NCBI GenBank assembly: GCA_947632615.1
Contig: CANRPW010000001.1
Coordinates: forward strand, 62,001 to 126,000
Reading direction: 5' to 3'
Length of the DNA stretch: 64,000 bases
Source of the DNA: an uncultured Clostridia bacterium
Lineage (GTDB): Bacteria > Bacillota > Clostridia > Lachnospirales > CAG-274
Part shown: piece by piece, positions 48,305-56,693 of the stretch
How the letters are laid out: every line of letters starts with the position of its first letter
Numbering within the stretch: the first letter of the stretch is position 1
The notes under the pieces: generated by a model
The model's database searches: none
Seen by the model: only the letters and a program-made list of their open reading frames with translations
Told to the model about the DNA's origin: nothing
Position numbers and translations under genes: made by a program

Positions 48305-50977
48305 ATGGCGACACATAAAGAATTAATAACATCTAGAAAATTTGATGAGAAGTTTTCCAGATGCCTGTTGAATTATTATAATTATGGATTTAAAAATGAA
48401 TCCAACTTTTTGCAATCCAAGAAAACTATTCAAGATGATTGGGATCGGCTGAACAGTGTTGTGTCGGATTATTTAGAATGGTCAAGTTGGAATGAACGAA
48501 AAAAAGTGATGTTTGCAAGCGCTGATTCCCAGTCCATGGAGGAAAATCCATTCCATAGAATATATCGTTTCTGCAAATATGTACCTTTCACTTACCCTGC
48601 CTACTTTCTACATACGATGGTAGCACTAAGTAACAGGTTTAATTTACGTGGCGGTTTGGATGTGTTGGATTTAACTGATGATCAACGCATCCACCTAGAA
48701 GATATACTGAAAAGTCAAACTAAGCTCAAAACTTCAGATTTGATTTATTTCTATACTGAGGCACTTGCATTAGCCGAAGGGGACGATAAAAACAAAACTC
48801 CCAATAATAGGCTTGACGATTTGTTATCACTTGGGCTGTTGGAGTGCGAACAGTATAAAAGCAAAGGTGACCGTCGTTGGAGTTTGCCCCACTTGACGAT
48901 GAGAAAGATCCTTGATACAGGCATCACCGTAGATTCGGACTTTGAGCACCATCTACGTTCGGCACTAGAATTCTTTTCTAAGTATTATTTGCTTGGCGAA
49001 GTCGGAACTTTTCTCATAGATCGATTATCTAGCGATGAAGTTAGTCCTTTTCGCTTAAAGCACGAATACTTTATGCAATCCCTCAATGATTTCAACCTAG
49101 TTGACCTTCTATACGCAATAGAAAACAACAAGTGGTGCAAGATCAAGTATACTCATGGCACAGCGGGTTTTGCGACCGAACTCATATGCTATCCTCTTGA
49201 AATTCGTGTTAGCAATATGCAAGGACGAGAGTTTCTGATGTACTATGAACCCTTTCGCCGTAGTTACACTGCTCTTCGCCTCGAATTTATTGACTCTATT
49301 GAGTACTATGATGATAAAAAGGTTAAATCTATTTTAACACGAGACGGATATCATACTTCGTCGGAATCGGTCGATGCGGATATTGTAAATGCACGTAATT
49401 CCCTACGGTTTTCATGGGGTGTGGCCACAACGAAAAGGCAAGAAGGAAACGCAATCAACCCAGTGGTGCCGCATCAAGTATCTCTACAAATTGCTTATAA
49501 TCCAAAAACAGACTACTATATTGTCAATCGGCTTAATCGTGAATGTCGGTTGGGTACTGTATTTGATCCGGACGATAAGCCTTATCTTAGTTTTTCCGTT
49601 AATGTTTCCGATGAAGTCGAACTTCGACCGTGGATGAGAAGTTTCTATTCTCGCATCTTATCATGTGACGGAATGGATACAGACACATTCTCTCTTGATA
49701 GTGATGTGGAAAATGTTGTGGATCTTCTCCTGCATGATACAATTACACCTCCAAACAAGCAAACAAATAATCTACCTGATAGATGGTGTATTCCAGCAAC
49801 AGTCCTAAAAGCACTTGGAAATGGTGTAAAAGCCGAAGAGCACGACCTGATATTCAATGAAGTTTTCAGCGTTTACTACTATGTTATAGTTGACGTCTTT
49901 ACGCAACTTTGTTCTGGTGAAATTGGCATATCGTATACCGAGAAAGAAATAGATGTAATTATAGAGAAATCGTTAAATAAATACTTTCTCAAAATAGGTA
50001 GTGAAACAGAAAACCTACTCCCAGTAGAAATCAAAGAACTTCTTATGTTCGGTGGCTTTCTGGAGAAATCAAGCAAGGAGGTTGAATTCAGTCATCATAA
50101 ATCTCTGTTTAAGGAGTCAAAAGAGGTCGTATCATATCTGCCCAAATACACATGCAAACCTGGTACAGAATTTTATCGAGATATAGTTCCACTCTCCGTA
50201 ATGGAACTACGTTGGTTGAAAACCATTATTCAAGATAATAGAATAAGGTTATTTATGTCCGATTCTGAGATCACGGTGATTAATGATCTTTTGAATCAGT
50301 ATGCTCTTGCCTTCTCTCCCCTTCCAATGGAGAAAGTTATCTTCTTTGATAGGTTTCACCTGCCAGAGATTAAAACTAAGACCATGACGTCGATACTTTC
50401 TACTATATTGGAGGGCATTTACGATCAAAAGACTGTTAATATAAAGTATCACACTATGAAGAACAGGGTTATGATTGGGGAATTCAGACCGATTGTTTTA
50501 GAATTTTCAAAACGGAACAATAGATTTCAAGGATTTTTCCAGGAGTGCGGTAGCGATAGAATCTACACCATGAATGTTTCTAGAATCGAAACAGCATATG
50601 AAACCGATACATCGTTTGATTATACATTTACGGAACAAGCATTTCTTGCCTTTAGAGAAGAAAACACCACATCGGTAACAGTGGAATTCTATGATGTACG
50701 TAATATCGCTGACCGAATACTTACCGAGTTTTCTCCATGGAAAAAACTTTGCTCTTATGACCGTACAACCGAACTGTATACCCTCACAATTTTTTATCAG
50801 AAGCAAGACGAGGTAGACCTTGTTATTCGTTTGCTGGGGTATGGGGGAAACATACGCTTTACAGATAGGGAGCATCCTATTTTTAAGGAGATTCAGTTCC
50901 GTATGAACCGTCAAATGGATCTGATTCGCGAACATCGCAGTGCGCAGAGCGATAGGGAGTCGAGTGATAATAGATGA
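48305..50977 (+). CDS. Dual-WYL-region protein in the giant ATPase cassette
   Basis: An 890-residue protein starting MATHKELITSRKFDEKF. Residues ~267-335 form a first WYL-like domain (CKIKYTHGTAGFATELICYP; YYEPFRRSYTALRLEFIDSI). Residues ~706-770 form a second (VNIKYHTMKNRVMIGEFRP) followed by a WCX-like end (~785-870). Each WYL part follows helical winged-helix-like sequence, so the gene looks like two regulators fused. WYL domains bind nucleic-acid or nucleotide ligands and recur in defence islands. It lies 74 bp after the giant gene, with a hairpin between (48248-48271), and overlaps the HD gene by 4 bp. Confidence 0.68.
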   Translation: MATHKELITSRKFDEKFSRCLLNYYNYGFKNESNFLQSKKTIQDDWDRLNSVVSDYLEWSSWNERKKVMFASADSQSMEENPFHRIYRFCKYVPFTYPAYFLHTMVALSNRFNLRGGLDVLDLTDDQRIHLEDILKSQTKLKTSDLIYFYTEALALAEGDDKNKTPNNRLDDLLSLGLLECEQYKSKGDRRWSLPHLTMRKILDTGITVDSDFEHHLRSALEFFSKYYLLGEVGTFLIDRLSSDEVSPFRLKHEYFMQSLNDFNLVDLLYAIENNKWCKIKYTHGTAGFATELICYPLEIRVSNMQGREFLMYYEPFRRSYTALRLEFIDSIEYYDDKKVKSILTRDGYHTSSESVDADIVNARNSLRFSWGVATTKRQEGNAINPVVPHQVSLQIAYNPKTDYYIVNRLNRECRLGTVFDPDDKPYLSFSVNVSDEVELRPWMRSFYSRILSCDGMDTDTFSLDSDVENVVDLLLHDTITPPNKQTNNLPDRWCIPATVLKALGNGVKAEEHDLIFNEVFSVYYYVIVDVFTQLCSGEIGISYTEKEIDVIIEKSLNKYFLKIGSETENLLPVEIKELLMFGGFLEKSSKEVEFSHHKSLFKESKEVVSYLPKYTCKPGTEFYRDIVPLSVMELRWLKTIIQDNRIRLFMSDSEITVINDLLNQYALAFSPLPMEKVIFFDRFHLPEIKTKTMTSILSTILEGIYDQKTVNIKYHTMKNRVMIGEFRPIVLEFSKRNNRFQGFFQECGSDRIYTMNVSRIETAYETDTSFDYTFTEQAFLAFREENTTSVTVEFYDVRNIADRILTEFSPWKKLCSYDRTTELYTLTIFYQKQDEVDLVIRLLGYGGNIRFTDREHPIFKEIQFRMNRQMDLIREHRSAQSDRESSDNR

Positions 50978-51657
50978 TGAACCGAAAAATATTTGAAGAA
51001 TCGTTAATTCAACCACTACAATTCTGGAGCATGAAAAGCAAAAATGAAGTTAGAGCATTGCTTGGAGAGGAAGTTGCTCAAATGGTGGATTATGATCAGC
51101 GAAACCCTCATCATTGTTATGACCTATTTTTGCATGTGTTGCACACGGTTCAATTTGTAGGTAGCAACTCTCTCACTCCTTTACTCATTGCCACTTTCTT
51201 TCATGACATAGGCAAGCCATATGTGGCACAAGAAAAGCAGGGGCGGTTGGTTTTTTATGGTCATGCACAGAAATCAGCTGAGATTGCAAGGCCACTGCTT
51301 CACAGTCTTGGATACACCAGATTGCAAACTGACCATATTTGCTTCTACATTAGCCATCACGATGATTTTATTTCTTGGGTTCTTCCTGCAGAGTCATATG
51401 ACCGTGAAAATCCTTATCTGATTGAAATCACTGTGGACAATGTCACTACTCACATCGAGAAAGTGGCTGCGGGTAATGAGTCTCTGTTGAATATAAAATC
51501 ATATGAATTGTGGTCTGACTTACTTCTGTTGTGCCAAGCGGATGTATCAGCTCAAACGGAGTTTGTCTATAGAGACGGCGTCCTCGTTGATTCGAGGAAG
51601 CTCAAGTTAAAGAAGGTTGATTCTATCCGTACTGCCCTTGAGGGAGTATTCTCCTAA
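50974..51657 (+). CDS. HD-domain phosphohydrolase
   Basis: A 227-residue protein; start overlaps the preceding stop (ATGA). The HD signature is visible as HHCYDLFLHVLHTV, FFHDIGKP and HHDDF, with a later Asp in LLLLCQADVSA, all metal ligands. It resembles the HD part of tRNA nucleotidyltransferases and nucleotide hydrolases. In this cassette it might act on a nucleotide signal or on RNA ends; inferred. Confidence 0.82.
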   Translation: MMNRKIFEESLIQPLQFWSMKSKNEVRALLGEEVAQMVDYDQRNPHHCYDLFLHVLHTVQFVGSNSLTPLLIATFFHDIGKPYVAQEKQGRLVFYGHAQKSAEIARPLLHSLGYTRLQTDHICFYISHHDDFISWVLPAESYDRENPYLIEITVDNVTTHIEKVAAGNESLLNIKSYELWSDLLLLCQADVSAQTEFVYRDGVLVDSRKLKLKKVDSIRTALEGVFS

Positions 51658-51687
51658 AGTTTTGAATAAAACAAAATATTTGCTGAT

Positions 51688-51733
51688 GCCAGCGCAGAAT
51701 TTCATTCATTTGAAGTTTTGCGCTGGCTTTTTT
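51688..51733 (+). terminator. Strong terminator closing the three-gene cassette
   Basis: GCCAGCGCA and TGCGCTGGC form a perfect 9-bp GC-rich stem, followed by T6. It lies 30 bp after the HD stop. Confidence 0.9.
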
Positions 51734-51737
51734 GCGC

Positions 51738-51789
51738 TAACTTTTTCTACTGATTGAAAAGTGCGATAGCTCCAATCTGAACTTACAAT
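51738..51789 (+). promoter_or_regulatory. Regulon promoter 1 (upstream of the tandem C39-like gene)
   Basis: TAACTTTTTC-TACTGATTG at 51738 with TACAAT at 51784, 46 bp from the box start. The second half is a weaker match to TTCCGATAC than in the other three copies, but the offset is identical. No good -35 hexamer is present, suggesting an activator-dependent promoter. Confidence 0.6.
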
Positions 51790-51832
51790 AAAATCAGCGG
51801 ATCAAGATTATTATGTGAGGAGTTGCTTTTCC

Positions 51833-52993
51833 ATGGAAATTAAAGAGAATGGTATCGTTAGCCTTGACCACAAATCCTGTGCATCCATAACTGTTCAATG
51901 TCTTGTTGATGCAGACGTTACAGATTGGCGAACAGCATTTAATATGCAGATCGATAATGCGAAAAAGCTCGGGCAGATGCCAGATGACATTAAAGTTATA
52001 CGCGAGACGCTTAAAGCCTTTGGGTTTGTAATGCAGAACACTCAAGTTGAAGACATTCGTATCCAAGAGTTTCTTAGTAAATTGGGAGGGTTGGATAAGC
52101 CTGATCTAATATTCATACAAGTAGTTGACTATGAACATCTTGGCGGCAACATGATTGCACTCAGAACCAATGGCCATAAATACGTACTCATTAGCCCTAC
52201 ATCGCAGGAAGTAAATGATATTGCTTGTTATCGGACTGCACATGTCTGGATTCGTTGGAGCGATGGCGTGGACAGAAGCCCATATCCTCGCAGGGTAGTA
52301 AGACGAAGGAGTAGCGGATCTTCGCACCGTAAATCGTATGAAGAAACCGAATGCTACAAACCGTTCCAGCCAAATCCCCGTAACAACAATATTGGAGATT
52401 GTGTTGTCCGTGCGGTATCTGGAGCCATGAGTATTTCTTGGTCTGATGCCATTGATTTACTGTCATCTGCAAATGAGACAACGGTTAACGCTAGGGAAGT
52501 ATATTCAAAAATTTTAGAGCAGAATGGCTTCGTTCATCACAAGCCAATTATTCGCAGTGGGCGTTATCTCGATGGCAAGTCGTTCTGCAATGAGATGCAC
52601 AGAATCTACCACAATGGTGAACGCATTTTTGCTCATGTTGGTAGGTCACATGTGGCCGCTATTGTACCGGCACACTGCGGTGATGGAGGTACCACATATA
52701 AAATCATCGACAGCTGGGACAGTTCAAAAAGGGCTATCGGTGACTATTGGGTAAAATCCGTCAAGGCGCCAGATAAGGATTTACCCGGTAAGAAGCCTGC
52801 CAGAAAAACTTTTAATATAGGAACACAACTACTGCATCCCTCGTTCGGAATCGGAACTGTTACCTCAATAGCTCCAGGAATTCTGACTGTCGATTTCAGA
52901 GCAAACGGATTGCGCCGGCTTGGCGCAGCTTGGACGCAGGAATACTGTTTATGCGAGCCCTTTAACTCTACAGAAGAACTCACGAATCAATAA
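51833..52993 (+). CDS. Tandem papain/C39-like cysteine protease protein
   Basis: A 386-residue protein (ATG 51833; a GTG at 51815 is possible). Residues ~190-310 hold a C39/papain-like domain: NIGDCVVRAVSGAMSISW (Cys), GRSHVAAIVPAH (His) and KIIDSWDSS (Asp). The N-terminal ~140 residues repeat the pattern (SCASITVQC; DWRTAFNMQ; KAFGFVMQN; GGNMIALRTNGHKY) without the catalytic His, so it may be an inactive copy. The C-terminal ~60 residues (LLHPSFGIGTVTSIAPG) resemble a Tudor/CarD-like barrel. In this cassette it may cleave a leader peptide or a protein; inferred. Confidence 0.65.
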   Translation: MEIKENGIVSLDHKSCASITVQCLVDADVTDWRTAFNMQIDNAKKLGQMPDDIKVIRETLKAFGFVMQNTQVEDIRIQEFLSKLGGLDKPDLIFIQVVDYEHLGGNMIALRTNGHKYVLISPTSQEVNDIACYRTAHVWIRWSDGVDRSPYPRRVVRRRSSGSSHRKSYEETECYKPFQPNPRNNNIGDCVVRAVSGAMSISWSDAIDLLSSANETTVNAREVYSKILEQNGFVHHKPIIRSGRYLDGKSFCNEMHRIYHNGERIFAHVGRSHVAAIVPAHCGDGGTTYKIIDSWDSSKRAIGDYWVKSVKAPDKDLPGKKPARKTFNIGTQLLHPSFGIGTVTSIAPGILTVDFRANGLRRLGAAWTQEYCLCEPFNSTEELTNQ

Positions 52994-53043
52994 CTTATTC
53001 TTCCGATACGAGTTTTACATGGAGTCCCTCCACATGGCACAAT
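52991..53043 (+). promoter_or_regulatory. Regulon promoter 2 (upstream of the YbjN-like gene)
   Basis: TAACTTATTC-TTCCGATACG at 52991, overlapping the preceding stop codon, with CACAAT at 53038 (47 bp). Same box as the other three regulon promoters. Confidence 0.65.
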
Positions 53044-53058
53044 ATAGGTGTAGCCTAG

Positions 53059-53124
53059 TTGGTGGGGCGTAGAGTTCATCAACAGCGACTGTGATGCGGC
53101 TGAAAACTCGCAGGGCACCGCCAA
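53059..53124 (+). other. Structured 5' leader of the YbjN-clpP transcript
   Basis: TTGGTGGGGC (53059-53068) can pair with GCACCGCCAA (53115-53124) with one mismatch and one G-U, enclosing about 46 bases. It lies between the predicted transcription start and the YbjN-like gene. Confidence 0.35.
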
Positions 53125-53179
53125 CGGATGGTTTGATTATATCACAATTAAAAACAATAATGTAAAGGGGGTAAATATC

Positions 53180-53857
53180 ATGAAAAACAGAGCCTATTCC
53201 AAAAACATCGCTGACACCATCAACAATTTCCTTACGGAAGATGACTGGCACTTCTCTTTTGATGACCAGCGCGGTGTTTTCAAGTTCGGTCTGAATCTTA
53301 AAGGTCGAATTAAGAAAGTAAGTTATATCGTTGATGTAAAGGATGACGAGTACGTAGTCTACGCCATCTCTCCGCTCGGTGCTGACGAAGACGATGAAAA
53401 AATGATGGCTATCATGGCCGAATTTATCTGCCGCGCCAACTATGGTCTGAAAAACGGCAATTTTGAACTCGATATGAGGGATGGTGAGATTCGATACAAG
53501 AGTTTCGTTGATTGTGAAGGACTCACACCTACCATGGAAATTGTACGTAACAGCATTCACTGCCCTGCAGCAATGTTCGACCGTTATAGTACCGGTATCG
53601 CAGACATTATCTTCGGCAACTCCACAGCGAAAGAAGCCATTGCAAAATGTGAGAACTCTCCTGTAGAAGAGCTCTGTGCCCTTTTGGGCGAGGAATTTGA
53701 TGGGGATGATGACATGGATACCATGATTGCTCGGCTTGCCGCACGATTTGGAATCGACGAGAACGAACTCCACACTGATGGAGAAGCTGTCAAATCAGAT
53801 AATGGTGAAACCGAAGTAAAAACAGATCTCTTCGGCACAGAAGGAGGTGTAGCATGA
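53180..53857 (+). CDS. YbjN-like (chaperone-fold) protein
   Basis: A 225-residue acidic protein behind AAGGGGG. Residues ~1-125 (DDWHFSFDDQRGVFKFGLNL; YVVYAISPLGADEDDEKMMA; FICRANYGLKNGNFELDM) match the YbjN/type III chaperone-like fold. The C-terminal ~80 residues are acidic and low-complexity. It overlaps the clpP-like start by 4 bp. It may be a chaperone or adaptor for the protease or an exported substrate. Confidence 0.72.
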   Translation: MKNRAYSKNIADTINNFLTEDDWHFSFDDQRGVFKFGLNLKGRIKKVSYIVDVKDDEYVVYAISPLGADEDDEKMMAIMAEFICRANYGLKNGNFELDMRDGEIRYKSFVDCEGLTPTMEIVRNSIHCPAAMFDRYSTGIADIIFGNSTAKEAIAKCENSPVEELCALLGEEFDGDDDMDTMIARLAARFGIDENELHTDGEAVKSDNGETEVKTDLFGTEGGVA

Positions 53858-54444
53858 TGAATGTCCAGGTCAAAAGCAGCAACGGCATCACCCTTGTGCC
53901 TGTAGCCAGCAAGTTGATGGCTAATCGGAAGATCTTCATCGAAGGAGAAATAGATTCTGAAAAGGCATGTGAGTTCGTGAAGGAAGTGATGCTCCTAAAT
54001 GCCGAAGACTCGCAGAGTCCCATTGACGTTCTCATCAACTCTCCTGGTGGTGAAATCAACTCCGGCATGCTTATGTATGACGTAATCCAAGCAAGTATAG
54101 CACCTATCCGGATGTTCTGTATAGGAAGAGCCTACAGCATGGGAGCAGTGCTGTTCGCGTGTGGGAATCACGGTAGATATATGTTGCCGCACGGAGAGCT
54201 AATGATCCATGAACCTCTGCTCGGAAATCGTGTTGGTGGAAACAGTTCATCTATTAAATCTATCTCCGACAGCCTCCTAGAGACAAAGAGGAAAATGAAT
54301 CAGCTTCTTGCTAAGCACACTGGGAAAAGTGAAGAGGAAGTCGAAAAAGCCACAGGCTTTGACCATTACTTTAGCCCGGAAGAAAGTGTAGAGTTTGGTT
54401 TATGTGATCAGATCGTAGGATTCGACAAGATTATGGAGGGATAA
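53854..54444 (+). CDS. ClpP-like serine protease
   Basis: A 196-residue ClpP-family protein: INSPGGEINSGMLMYDVI oxyanion region, RAYSMGAVLFACG with the catalytic Ser (~95), HGELMIHEPL with His (~119), and DHYFSPEESVEFGLCDQI with Asp (~170). The triad is complete. It differs from housekeeping ClpP (usual context with tig/clpX absent; degenerate flanks of the Ser), so it is a dedicated accessory protease. ATGATGA overlap with the YbjN-like gene; 1 bp to the next gene. No Clp ATPase is in the cassette, but an AAA-like VirD4 homologue follows. Confidence 0.9.
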   Translation: MMNVQVKSSNGITLVPVASKLMANRKIFIEGEIDSEKACEFVKEVMLLNAEDSQSPIDVLINSPGGEINSGMLMYDVIQASIAPIRMFCIGRAYSMGAVLFACGNHGRYMLPHGELMIHEPLLGNRVGGNSSSIKSISDSLLETKRKMNQLLAKHTGKSEEEVEKATGFDHYFSPEESVEFGLCDQIVGFDKIMEG

Positions 54445-54445
54445 A

Positions 54446-55708
54446 ATGGCAGCGGATAGAATGATTTTGGGGAAAAATGTCATATACAGTACCGATAGCA
54501 ACGAAACGGGCTTGAATAACAATGTCATCGTATGTGGAAGTAGCGGTTGCGGCAAGACCATGTCGATTTCAGAACCCCGTCTCCTGGAAACATTCAATTC
54601 CAGCTTGATAGCTACGGTGACAAAAAGACGGATTGTGAACAAGTATAAATCTGAGTTTGAGCGGCGCGGATATATGGTAGAGGATCTCAATTTCATCAAT
54701 CCGACAGACAGCAATGTCTCCTATGACCCATTGCAATATATTGGGAGCTATTCGGATATCACTTTCCTTGCGGAATCTATTGTAAAAGCCAATCCGAGAA
54801 AGGACAAGTCAACTGCTGATCCTTACTGGGATGAGGCGGCCACTTCGTTGCTCTCTGCTGAGATTGCCTACATTCTGATGACCAAGGAAGATGCTAATTT
54901 CACGGATGTTCTCGAATTGCACGATGGTATAGATTTTAGAGAGAGCAGCGGACAAATTGCCACATCCCTTGACAGGAAATTTGAGTTCCTGTCAGAGAAA
55001 GACCCTGGCTGTTTTGCTGTATCCTGCTGGAAATCCTTTCACCAGCTTCCAATCAAAACTGCTAGCTGCGTCTTTGGAACACTGAATACAACGATAGACA
55101 CCATTTTCAGCCCGGAGCTTCGTAAGATGATCGCGATGAAAAGGAAAGTAGATTTCGAACAGCTTGCAACCCGGAAAACCGTGCTTTTTGTCTCGACTTC
55201 TGCCGTCAATCCCAGCCTGCACTGCTTTATCAATATGTTCTATGCTCAAGCATTCAAGACGCTCTTTGAGTATGCTGAAAGTCTGCCGCATGGTAGATTG
55301 CCTATCCCTGTTCATGTCCTCTGCGACGATTTTGCAACTGGAAGCCGGATTCTAAATTTCCCAGAATATATTAGCATTTTTAGGGAGAAGCAAATTTCGG
55401 TCACCTTGCTGGTGCAATCAGAGTCTCAATTGGAGAGCATGTATGGCAGTGATGATGCTACTACTATCATCAACAACTGCGATACTTACTTGTATATGGG
55501 TGGAATGGATCTCAAAACAGGCCGTTCCATCAGCGAAAGACTCAATGTGCCTCTAGAAGATGTATTATACATGCCTATTGGCAAGGAATACATTTTCAGA
55601 AGGGGGCAGAAGCCCATTATTACAAGCAGATACGATATCCTGGAGAATGAATTATATAAGGAAATAACACGACAGTATGAGCTATCCCTTAGCGATCAAA
55701 TCAGATAG
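54446..55708 (+). CDS. Soluble VirD4/TraG-like ATPase
   Basis: A 420-residue protein with Walker A IVCGSSGCGKTMSI (~residue 30), DPLQYIGSYSDI, a Walker-B-like VHVLCDDFATG, and EKQISVTLLVQSESQLESMYG typical of TraG/VirD4 coupling proteins. It lacks the N-terminal membrane segments, so it is cytosolic. No relaxase or T4SS genes are near, so it is unlikely to serve conjugation here. It could feed substrates to an exporter or unfold them for the ClpP-like protease. Confidence 0.85.
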   Translation: MAADRMILGKNVIYSTDSNETGLNNNVIVCGSSGCGKTMSISEPRLLETFNSSLIATVTKRRIVNKYKSEFERRGYMVEDLNFINPTDSNVSYDPLQYIGSYSDITFLAESIVKANPRKDKSTADPYWDEAATSLLSAEIAYILMTKEDANFTDVLELHDGIDFRESSGQIATSLDRKFEFLSEKDPGCFAVSCWKSFHQLPIKTASCVFGTLNTTIDTIFSPELRKMIAMKRKVDFEQLATRKTVLFVSTSAVNPSLHCFINMFYAQAFKTLFEYAESLPHGRLPIPVHVLCDDFATGSRILNFPEYISIFREKQISVTLLVQSESQLESMYGSDDATTIINNCDTYLYMGGMDLKTGRSISERLNVPLEDVLYMPIGKEYIFRRGQKPIITSRYDILENELYKEITRQYELSLSDQIR

Positions 55709-55720
55709 AAAATAGTCCTC

Positions 55721-55772
55721 TAACTTTTGTTTCCGATACCAAGTCGAGAATAGGCAAAGAAGGTAGTACACT
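55721..55772 (+). promoter_or_regulatory. Regulon promoter 3
   Basis: TAACTTTTGT-TTCCGATACC at 55721 with TACACT at 55767 (46 bp). It precedes the 98-residue and zinc-ribbon genes. Confidence 0.65.
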
Positions 55773-55815
55773 TTAATCACAAGGTAAACATCACCACCAT
55801 GTGGGAGGGAACATT

Positions 55816-56112
55816 ATGAAAGAAAGAATTATTGTTCGAATCGACACCAAAGGCAGCAAATTCTCCAAAACCAACTCAAAAATGCCGAAAAGCACTTGTG
55901 ATTGGAAGTTGAACTTCTATCTGGTCAAAGAAGGTAAAGTACTCTACTTATTTACTCAGAACTACACCAAGGGCGTCTATGACTTTTTCAAAAATGGAAG
56001 ATCTGCAAACGAACTCCGGCAGTTCAAAAAATGGAGGAAGAATCCTCGATTGGATAAAACTATCGAGAAGATCCCTATTTACAGAACCTATGTCATGCGA
56101 GAAATTGCTTGA
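55816..56112 (+). CDS. Small basic protein of unknown function
   Basis: A 98-residue protein starting MKERIIVRIDTKGSKFS behind GGGAGGG. It is Lys/Arg-rich, probably alpha/beta, without membrane segments. Not recognised. It is followed at 11 bp by the zinc-ribbon gene. Confidence 0.65.
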   Translation: MKERIIVRIDTKGSKFSKTNSKMPKSTCDWKLNFYLVKEGKVLYLFTQNYTKGVYDFFKNGRSANELRQFKKWRKNPRLDKTIEKIPIYRTYVMREIA

Positions 56113-56123
56113 GGAGGAGCATT

Positions 56124-56594
56124 ATGGGGATGATTAAGAAACTCTTAGGTCTGGAAAAGGAGATCCGGACACCCAAACAGGAAGATGTTATACCTGCAAG
56201 CTGCACAGTAACAAGCGAAGACTTTGACATCGCACTCGGCTATGAGAAAGAAACGTTTGCCATGCTTAGCGGTGTGAGAACTGCTGCATCCCATAGTCAC
56301 AGTGTATCTACTGTACAGAGTAACGGACTCAAAACCCTTGGTCTCTCAAATGGCTTGATTGCGGGTAGAACTTACCATTGCCCTATCTGCGGCAATAAAG
56401 GCATCGTTCGATGTGGTAAATGTCATCGTATTACTTGCTATGATGGCAAGGGCCGATTCAAGTGTGCCTATTGCGGAAATTCTGGACAAGTCTCAGGAAC
56501 CATACAAAGCATTAACGTCTACAGTCCCAGTGGCATGAAGCGGGATGGAATGAACCCTCAGAGTGGCATGAAATACTATCCTGGAGATAAATAG
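56124..56594 (+). CDS. TerY-C-like zinc-ribbon protein
   Basis: A 156-residue protein (ATG 56124 behind GAGGAGG). The C-terminal half has paired zinc knuckles: HCPICGNKGIVRCGKC, then ITCYDGKGRFKCAYCGNSG, the layout of the TerY-C metal-binding domain found with tellurite-resistance-type VWA/phosphorylation modules. The N-terminal ~80 residues are not recognised. No ter genes are nearby. Confidence 0.65.
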   Translation: MGMIKKLLGLEKEIRTPKQEDVIPASCTVTSEDFDIALGYEKETFAMLSGVRTAASHSHSVSTVQSNGLKTLGLSNGLIAGRTYHCPICGNKGIVRCGKCHRITCYDGKGRFKCAYCGNSGQVSGTIQSINVYSPSGMKRDGMNPQSGMKYYPGDK

Positions 56595-56600
56595 ACGCTT

Positions 56601-56652
56601 TAACTTTTTCTTCCGATACCGAAATGAAGGGCTTATCGGAAGATGGTATGAT
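56601..56652 (+). promoter_or_regulatory. Regulon promoter 4 (upstream of the ABC exporter)
   Basis: TAACTTTTTC-TTCCGATACC at 56601 with TATGAT at 56647 (46 bp). Here TTCCGATA (56611) is also matched by an inverted copy TATCGGAA (56634-56641). Confidence 0.7.
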
Positions 56653-56693
56653 AGAGATGTAAAGCAAAATCAAACAAATGAGGAGGAATCGTC

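Noticed and set aside
54446..55708. Active conjugative element from the VirD4/TraG-like gene
   Set aside because: No relaxase, VirB4 or mating-pore genes, and the protein lacks membrane segments.
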